DNA of 64,000 bases from an uncultured Prolixibacteraceae bacterium (GTDB taxonomy: Bacteria > Bacteroidota > Bacteroidia > Bacteroidales > Prolixibacteraceae), in assembly GCA_903834475.1 (NCBI GenBank), contig CAILJH010000284.1:1-64000 (forward strand), written 5' to 3'. This document shows positions 57,338 to 64,000 of this stretch, in pieces. The stretch's first letter is position 1. Each line of letters begins with the position of its first letter. Made by a program: the position numbers and the translations under genes. The notes beneath the pieces are model-generated. The model was not told the DNA's origin, ran no database searches, and was given only the letters and a program-made list of their open reading frames with translations.

Positions 57338-59695
57338 ATGAGCAAAATTCTAAAGTACCTGTTCGTTTCAATTTTGACCTTGTTGGTGATTTTTGTATTG
57401 GTAATTCTTGGGATTGCCATCACCTATCAACGTGCAGTTGACGATAAGCCGGGCCAGATGGCTGTTTCGGCAAAACCCGGTCAGTTGGGGCATCTGGTCG
57501 ATCCGTTTATCGGCACAGGTGGTTTTCCATCGTACACCAGCGGGGATGATATTCCCGGGGCAACAGTTCCTTTCGGAATGGTGCGACTGAGTCCGGATAC
57601 CGAATTTTTCCTGGGCGCCAATTTTTTCGATGAAAACACCGTGAGTACCGCCGGGTACTACTTTGGCGACCATAAAATTATGGGTTTCAGCCATACCCGC
57701 ATGATTGGTACAGGTGCATACGAAGGCGGCCATTTCAGGGTGATCCCAACCATTGGCGAAAACGGACAAAAAGAGTATCGAGCACAGCATTACAGTAAAT
57801 TCTCGCATTGCGACGAGGTGGCTTTCCCCGGATATTATGCGGTGAAACTCCCGAAACAACAAATTCTGGCCGAATTAACCGCAAGCGAAAGGGTAGGGGT
57901 GCACCGTTATACTTTCTCCGGAAAAGAGTTGCCACATATCCTGATTGATGTTTCAAGTGCACTTGGCAAAAATAAAGCAGCCGAAGGTGAAGTTCAGATT
58001 TACCCTGAAAAGCAGGAGGTAACAGGAACTATTCGAACATTCGGTTCATTTGCCGGAAGGTATGGTGGGGAGAAAGTGTATTTTACCGCCCGTTTCAATC
58101 AGCCATTCTCCGGATATGGAGTTTGGTCGGGCAATCAATTTTATAAGAATCAGGCTGCAGAAAAAGGCGATCAGATTGGTGTTGATTTGGGCTTCAGTAA
58201 AGGAAATGCTGATCAGGTTGTCGAACTTCGGTTGGGTATTTCATATGTGAGTATCGAAAATGCAAGGGCCAATCTGGAAGCTGAAGCAGGCAATTTAAGT
58301 TTTGAAGCAGTTCAGCAGAAAGCCAGTCAGGCATGGGAAGACAAGCTTTCGTTAATTAAAATTGAGGGCGGAATTCCCGATCAGCAGAAGATATTTTATT
58401 CAGCACTTTACCGCTCCATGCAGATGCCAACCTTGTTCAATGATGCCAATGGCGACTATATGGGTTTCGACAAAAAAGTGCATCAAACTACTGATTTTAG
58501 ATATTTCACTGACCTTTCCTTGTGGGATACATTCCGGACCATACATCCGCTGTTCACGCTGATTGATCCTAAGGATCAGCGCGACATCATGGTTTCGCTA
58601 ATTAAAATGTGTGAGCAGGGCGGAGTTTTACCACGATGGCCTTCGGGATATGGCTATACAGGATCCATGTTGGGCGCATCGGCCGACATGGTAATTTCCG
58701 AGGCGTATCAAAAAGGAATCCGCGATTTTGATGTGGAAACCGCTTATCGGGCCATGCGAAAAGCAGCATTGGGAATTGACCCTCCGAAAGAAGGTTTTAA
58801 ACCCCGGGAAGGAATGGCTGATTGCCTGAAATACCAGTATTGTCCGGCAGATTTGATGGATGAATCAGTTAGCAAAACACTCGAATATGCCTATGCCGAC
58901 GATGCTGTTTCGAAACTGGCCAAAGCGCTTGGGCACACCGAAGATGCAAATATATTTGCCAAGCATGCTCAATTTTACCGGAATGTCTGGAACCCTCAGA
59001 CGCAGTATTTTCAGGCCAGATTTTCTTCCGGAAAGTTTGATGAAAAATTTGATCCACTCAAGTTAACTTACCTTGATTTCAAGGAAGAATACACCAAAGC
59101 CTATGTAGAAGGAAGTGCTTTACAATGGCGCTGGGCACTTTTTTTTAGTCCTGAAGGTTTGGTATCCTTGTTTAAAAGCAAGGAGTATTTTGTGAAAGAA
59201 CTGAATGACTTTTTTGCGCTTTCCGATTCAACCCGGGGAACAGTGACTCCGGGATCATATTACTGGCATGGCAATGAACCTGATCTGCATGCTGCTTACC
59301 TTTTTAATGCTGCAGGCCGGCCCGATCTGACCCAAAAATGGGTGCGATGGATTCTGGATAACAAGTATGGCGCCGATTACGACGGCATTGACGGCGATGA
59401 CGATGCCGGAACTTTATCGGCCTGGTACGTGTTCAGTGCATTGGGTTTTTATCCGGTAGCCGGATCGGATGTTTACCAGATTGGAACGCCGCTTTTCAAA
59501 AAAGCCGAGATCAAAATGGGAGAAAAGGTTCTGACTGTAGTGGCAGATAATTATTCGCCCCGAAATAAGTATATCAGTAAAATATGGCTGAATGAAGTTC
59601 GACTTGACCGATTCTGGTTCAGGCATTCCGAAATTGCACAAGGAGGAACTTTACGTTTCGAAATGAGTGATAAACCTGTAATTCAAAGCAAGTAA
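57338..59695 (+). CDS. divergent GH92 family protein, N-terminally membrane-anchored
   Basis: N-terminal TM segment; LVDPFIGTGGFPSYTSGDDIPGATVPFGMVRLSPDT; YYWHGNEPDLHAAYLFN; GIDGDDDAGTLSAWYVFSALGFYPVAG. Confidence 0.92.
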   Translation: MSKILKYLFVSILTLLVIFVLVILGIAITYQRAVDDKPGQMAVSAKPGQLGHLVDPFIGTGGFPSYTSGDDIPGATVPFGMVRLSPDTEFFLGANFFDENTVSTAGYYFGDHKIMGFSHTRMIGTGAYEGGHFRVIPTIGENGQKEYRAQHYSKFSHCDEVAFPGYYAVKLPKQQILAELTASERVGVHRYTFSGKELPHILIDVSSALGKNKAAEGEVQIYPEKQEVTGTIRTFGSFAGRYGGEKVYFTARFNQPFSGYGVWSGNQFYKNQAAEKGDQIGVDLGFSKGNADQVVELRLGISYVSIENARANLEAEAGNLSFEAVQQKASQAWEDKLSLIKIEGGIPDQQKIFYSALYRSMQMPTLFNDANGDYMGFDKKVHQTTDFRYFTDLSLWDTFRTIHPLFTLIDPKDQRDIMVSLIKMCEQGGVLPRWPSGYGYTGSMLGASADMVISEAYQKGIRDFDVETAYRAMRKAALGIDPPKEGFKPREGMADCLKYQYCPADLMDESVSKTLEYAYADDAVSKLAKALGHTEDANIFAKHAQFYRNVWNPQTQYFQARFSSGKFDEKFDPLKLTYLDFKEEYTKAYVEGSALQWRWALFFSPEGLVSLFKSKEYFVKELNDFFALSDSTRGTVTPGSYYWHGNEPDLHAAYLFNAAGRPDLTQKWVRWILDNKYGADYDGIDGDDDAGTLSAWYVFSALGFYPVAGSDVYQIGTPLFKKAEIKMGEKVLTVVADNYSPRNKYISKIWLNEVRLDRFWFRHSEIAQGGTLRFEMSDKPVIQSK

Positions 59696-59702
59696 ATACG
59701 AT

Positions 59703-60716
59703 ATGAAAAAATTCCTTTTATTATTTCTTACTACATTAATCATCGTTTCTTATTCAAATGCTCAAACCAGCAATTCGGAAGCCGGTCCAAACACCGGTCC
59801 GGCGCCCGATTACAGCGATCTTCAATATTGGGCTGCATCTCCTTTCAAGGCGGACAACAGTGATATAATTCCGGCTTTTTTGAAAGATGAAATCCGCGAC
59901 ACGCGTGCCGATGTGTTTTTTATCCATCCGACATCCTATTTTGGAGAGGAAAAAACATCGCCATGGAATGCCGATTTGCGCGACACTGCGGTGAATAACA
60001 ATACCGACAACCTGTCGATCTTGTTTCAGGCTACCGTTTTTAATGGCAGTTGCCGTGTGTTTGCACCCCGCTATCGTCAGGGAAACATGGAGGCGTTTTA
60101 TGTCTTCGATACTCCGGAAGCGAAAGCTGCTTTCGATTTGGCTTATCAGGATGTGAAAAAGGCATTTCAATATTACCTGAAACATTACAACAAAAAACGT
60201 CCGATAATCATTGCATCGCACAGTCAGGGAAGTCTTCATGCAATCCGTTTGCTGCAAGAGTTTTTCGACGGAAAACCTTTGCAGAAACAATTGGTTTGCG
60301 CTTATGTGGTGGGTTATCAAATCAAGAAAGATGCATTTAAAAGTCTTCCGGTTGGAACTCGTTCGGATCAAACCGAAAGTGTTGTGGGTTGGCGAAGTTA
60401 TGCCAAAGGAGAAATTCCTGATCGTATAAAAGCTGAAAATGGGAACTCGGTTTGTGTTAATCCACTGACATGGACAAGCTTCGAAGAATGGGCTTCTCCG
60501 GAACTTCATCAGGGAATCATGTTTGGATTTGATTCTGTTGTTCCACATACAGTTGGTGCAGGAATTGAACCCAAATCCAAAATTCTCTGGATTGATACAC
60601 AGGCTGAGCTCGAAGGAAAAAAATCAATTAAGGATTATCACCGGTACGATTATAACCTTTTCTGGATGAACATCAGGCGAAATGTGAAGGACCGCATCGA
60701 TGCCTATTTGAAATAG
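59703..60716 (+). CDS. DUF3089 domain-containing alpha/beta-hydrolase-like protein
   Basis: Signal peptide; DVFFIHPTSYF; RVFAPRYRQGNMEAFY; PIIIASHSQGSLHAIRLLQEFF (GxSxG-like nucleophile elbow). Confidence 0.85.
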   Translation: MKKFLLLFLTTLIIVSYSNAQTSNSEAGPNTGPAPDYSDLQYWAASPFKADNSDIIPAFLKDEIRDTRADVFFIHPTSYFGEEKTSPWNADLRDTAVNNNTDNLSILFQATVFNGSCRVFAPRYRQGNMEAFYVFDTPEAKAAFDLAYQDVKKAFQYYLKHYNKKRPIIIASHSQGSLHAIRLLQEFFDGKPLQKQLVCAYVVGYQIKKDAFKSLPVGTRSDQTESVVGWRSYAKGEIPDRIKAENGNSVCVNPLTWTSFEEWASPELHQGIMFGFDSVVPHTVGAGIEPKSKILWIDTQAELEGKKSIKDYHRYDYNLFWMNIRRNVKDRIDAYLK

Positions 60717-60869
60717 AATTTCATAGGTTAATTTTCAATGTGCATTTTCCAAAAAAACGGAAGTATTTGGCTCATGGCAGATATACTTTTACGCTAATCC
60801 ACAGATGATTTATTTAGGCATGACCAACAAAAACCATCCGTAGATTTTGTGAAATTTAAATCTTCAGAA

Positions 60870-63800
60870 ATGAAAAAACATTCCTTGCTTTTTATCAGTC
60901 TGTTCCTACCGGCGATCCTATTTGCACAACCTCTGGAAAGACGCGCCAAATACGACATATCAAAAGAACGTGTGCTGTATACTGTTGGTTACACCCATCT
61001 GGATACGGAGTATGAATGGGACTATAAAACTACGGTTAGCGAGTATCTTAAAAATACGATGACCGAGAATTTCCGGCTTTTCGAGAAATATCCTGATTAC
61101 GTTTACAACTTCACGGGGGCGCGGCGCTACCAGTTAATGAAGGAGTATCATCCGGAAATCTATAAAAAGTTAAAGGGATATATCGATCAGGGACGCTGGA
61201 ATGTTTCGGGATCTTCGATGGATGAAGCTGAAGTAAATGCTTCGTCACCTGAATCGGTTATCCGGCAAATTCTTTATGGAAACAACTTCTTCCGCAATGA
61301 ATTCGGTAAGGAAAGTGTCGACTACATGTTGCCCGACTGTTTCGGATTTGTGGCCAATCTGCCTTCCGTTTTGCACTATGCCGGACTCATCGGTTTTTCT
61401 ACACAGAAGCTAACCATCAACAGTTTCAAGGCTGCTAATCCAATACCTTTTAATGTGGGGGTCTGGAACGGACCTGACGGCAAAGGCGTGGTTGCCTGTC
61501 TGGACGCTACTGACTATGACGGCGATTTGCTGCCTCGCCTGGATCTGGACAAATACTGGAATAACCGTTTGGATGAAGAGCAGGTAAAGTATGGTATTTC
61601 CTTTGATTACCGGTATTATGGTTGTGGAGATATGGGTGGCGGTTTGCGCGACCGGGATGTGATCAATGCTGAAGCCAGCCTGAACAATCCGGACAGCAAA
61701 CTGAAAGTGGTGATGACCTCCTCAGACCAGATGTACAAGGATATTACGCCTGAAATCCGGAAGAAATTACCGGTCTATACGGGCGATTTGTTGCTGATCG
61801 AGCACAGTGCCGGTTCAATGACTTCGCAATCGTACATGAAACGGCTGAACCGCAAAAACGAAATCCTGGCACAATCGGCCGAACAAATGGCTTCAGCCGC
61901 CAATTACCTCACCAATACTGCTTATCCTACTGAAAAGCTGAATCAGTCATGGGGGCTTGTATTGGGAAGTCAGATGCACGATGTGTTGCCTGGAACAGCC
62001 ATTCCAAGTGGCTTTAAACTGGCCTGGAACGATGAGTTTATCGCACAGAACGGTTTTTCTGAAGTCCTGAAAAATTCGCTGGCAGTAGTTTCTTCTCAGC
62101 TCAATACCCAGACCAAAGGCCGCCCGGTTGCAGTTTATAATCCGGTAGCCATTGAGCGAGAAGACGTTTGTACTGCGGAGTTGAGTTTTGACAAAATGCC
62201 GTCACACCTGCAGGTTTTCGATGCCAAAGGGAAGGAAATTCCCTCGCAAATCATTTCCAGAAGCAACAACAAAGTAAAATTCATATTCCTGACCCGAATT
62301 CCTTCTTTGGGAGTGGCCGTTTATGAGGTCAGGGAATCTGCATCGGCATCAAAACTGAAAACGGAATCACTGGCGATTCAACCCAATACGCTGGAAAATG
62401 AATACTATCAAGTCAGTATAGATGACAAAGGAGATATTGCAAGTATTTTAGATAAGAAACAGAACCGGGAATTGCTTCAGAAACCTGCCCGGCTGGAATT
62501 TCAGGCGGAATCGCCCAAAAGAGAACCGGCCTGGAACATGTTCTGGAATGACCGCCAGAAACCTCCCTTCGCCTTTATGAACGAGGAAGTTTCGATTAAA
62601 ATGATTGAAAACGGTCCGGTGCGTGTTTCTTTTGAGGTTTCGCGCAAAGGACAGAATTCTGGAATCACCCAAATCATTAGCCTTTCAGCCGGTGAGGCGG
62701 GTAAAAGGGTGGAAGTTGCCAATAAACTCGACTGGCAATCGACCGGAGTTTGCCTGAAAGCGGCTTTCCCGTTTACTGCTGAAAACGAAAATGCGACCTA
62801 CAATCTGGGTGCCGGAACCATTCAGAGAGCCACCAATGTTGAGAATAAGTTTGAGGTGCCCTCCAAGAAATGGTTCGACTTAACCGATAAATCAGGAAAA
62901 TTTGGCATGTCTGTTTTGGAAGATTGCCGTTATGGTTCGGATAAACCCGATGCAAATACCTTGCGCCTGACCCTGGAATACACACCTTCGGCCAAATTTT
63001 GCCCGACATGGCTCTACCAGGCCTCTCAGGATTGGGGAATTCAGGATATAAAATACGGTTTGTACTGCCACAGCGGCGACTGGTCGCAGAGCGAAACCCA
63101 GTGGCAGGCTGAGTTTCTGAATACGCCGCTAATTGCTTATGAAGTTCCCAAACACGCCGGAAAAGCGGGGAACTCATTTTCATTTTTAACCATTAATACT
63201 CCGAAAGTTGGTTTGATGGCGCTGAAAAAAGCCGAGCAAAACGACTACCTGATTGTTCGTGTTAACGAATTGACAGGGAATGATCAAACAGGAGTGAGTC
63301 TGAAATTCGCTGGCAAAATTATGGATGCCTATGAAGTGAACGGGCAGGAACAAAAAATCGGAGAAGCAAGTATTACCAGCAACATACTGAATTTCGACTT
63401 ATCGCATTACACCATCCGGAGTTTTGCTGTTAAACTGGCTTCTGTTAGTCAGGTTTCTACCGAACAATCGGCTGTTGAGTTGGCCTACGATCAGGATGTA
63501 ATGAGCTTTGACGACAATCGTACCGATGGCGATATGTGCCCGCTTTACGATCCGACTGACCATGGTCATGTTGAAAATTATCCGGCAGAAATGATGCCTT
63601 CAGAATTGGTGAGCGAAGGCGTGAAGTTTAAAATGGGCAGCACAGCCGACCTTCAGAAGAATGCGGTGACCTGCAAGGGACAAACGATCAAAATCCCTTC
63701 AGGGAATTTTAATAAAGTCTACATTCTGGCTTCAGCGACCGACGAAACTTCAGGAATATTTACAGTGAACGGTAAGCCTGTGAATTTGACGATCCCCAAA

Positions 63801-64000
63801 TGGTTCGGATTTTTCGGTCAGCATTACGACCGCCAGTTTGATCTGGACGGACATACAGTATTGGGTGTGAAAGAACCATTTTTAAAGCACGATAACATTG
63901 CCTGGTTTGCCTCGCATTACCATTTTGGCTATCCTTCTCAGAATATACCATACACCTATGCGTATATTTTCAAGTACGAAATTAATCTGCCACAAAATAC
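60870..64000 (+). CDS. GH38 family alpha-mannosidase-like protein, partial (runs off the right edge)
   Basis: Open frame from ATG 60870 to the window end: signal MKKHSLLFISLFLPAILFAQ; YTVGYTHLDTEYEWDY; YMLPDCFGFVANLPSVLHYAG; VLGSQMHDVLPGTAIPSG. Absent from the ORF track because it has no stop in the window. Confidence 0.9.
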   Translation, partial: MKKHSLLFISLFLPAILFAQPLERRAKYDISKERVLYTVGYTHLDTEYEWDYKTTVSEYLKNTMTENFRLFEKYPDYVYNFTGARRYQLMKEYHPEIYKKLKGYIDQGRWNVSGSSMDEAEVNASSPESVIRQILYGNNFFRNEFGKESVDYMLPDCFGFVANLPSVLHYAGLIGFSTQKLTINSFKAANPIPFNVGVWNGPDGKGVVACLDATDYDGDLLPRLDLDKYWNNRLDEEQVKYGISFDYRYYGCGDMGGGLRDRDVINAEASLNNPDSKLKVVMTSSDQMYKDITPEIRKKLPVYTGDLLLIEHSAGSMTSQSYMKRLNRKNEILAQSAEQMASAANYLTNTAYPTEKLNQSWGLVLGSQMHDVLPGTAIPSGFKLAWNDEFIAQNGFSEVLKNSLAVVSSQLNTQTKGRPVAVYNPVAIEREDVCTAELSFDKMPSHLQVFDAKGKEIPSQIISRSNNKVKFIFLTRIPSLGVAVYEVRESASASKLKTESLAIQPNTLENEYYQVSIDDKGDIASILDKKQNRELLQKPARLEFQAESPKREPAWNMFWNDRQKPPFAFMNEEVSIKMIENGPVRVSFEVSRKGQNSGITQIISLSAGEAGKRVEVANKLDWQSTGVCLKAAFPFTAENENATYNLGAGTIQRATNVENKFEVPSKKWFDLTDKSGKFGMSVLEDCRYGSDKPDANTLRLTLEYTPSAKFCPTWLYQASQDWGIQDIKYGLYCHSGDWSQSETQWQAEFLNTPLIAYEVPKHAGKAGNSFSFLTINTPKVGLMALKKAEQNDYLIVRVNELTGNDQTGVSLKFAGKIMDAYEVNGQEQKIGEASITSNILNFDLSHYTIRSFAVKLASVSQVSTEQSAVELAYDQDVMSFDDNRTDGDMCPLYDPTDHGHVENYPAEMMPSELVSEGVKFKMGSTADLQKNAVTCKGQTIKIPSGNFNKVYILASATDETSGIFTVNGKPVNLTIPKWFGFFGQHYDRQFDLDGHTVLGVKEPFLKHDNIAWFASHYHFGYPSQNIPYTYAYIFKYEINLPQN

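Noticed and set aside
59754-60548. 264-aa antisense ORF
   Set aside because: It lies wholly opposite the well-supported DUF3089 gene and shows no recognisable domain; it reflects codon bias on the complementary strand.

Overview
The window is a chromosomal segment of a Bacteroidetes-like (probably Bacteroidales/Marinilabiliales-type) bacterium. That placement is inferred from gene families, signal peptides and a TAnnTTTG-type promoter upstream of rnpB. It falls into three parts. (1) About 1-10 kb holds housekeeping and hypothetical genes: a DUF4954-like fragment, a methyltransferase, an OMPP1/FadL-like porin, a Gly/Tyr/Ser-rich lipoprotein, proS, pepT, tilS, and a four-helix-bundle (S23/IVP-like) gene bracketed by inverted repeats. 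(2) About 10-27.5 kb holds a nearly complete heme pathway on the minus strand (hemA, C, D, B, L, E, N, G/Y, F; no hemH seen), then a DUF47/PhoU-like gene plus a PiT phosphate transporter, queA, a Smr-domain protein and the RNase P RNA. (3) About 27.7-64 kb holds an amino-acid permease and a large plus-strand CAZyme locus: GH2 of exo-beta-glucosaminidase type, ROK kinase, MFS, DegT aminotransferase, Gfo/Idh oxidoreductase, GH3, CPBP protease, GH78, three GH92, sialate O-acetylesterase-like, a beta-helix-like protein, an unassigned six-hairpin glycosidase-like protein, GH36, a DUF3089 protein, and a GH38 that runs off the right edge. No SusC/SusD pair or dedicated regulator is visible. Intergenic regions carry at least nine distinct families of palindromic or inverted repeats, including a MITE-like element and a candidate repeat insertion inside rnpB. 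No CRISPR array, tRNA, rRNA or full transposase was recognised. The strongest candidates for under-described biology are: the IR-bracketed four-helix-bundle unit with a related ORF-less IR pair elsewhere; the repeat-like insertion in rnpB; the about 41-bp element shared by the permease and GH2 upstream regions; and the GH2/ROK/MFS/DegT/Gfo-Idh module together with the unassigned hydrolase.
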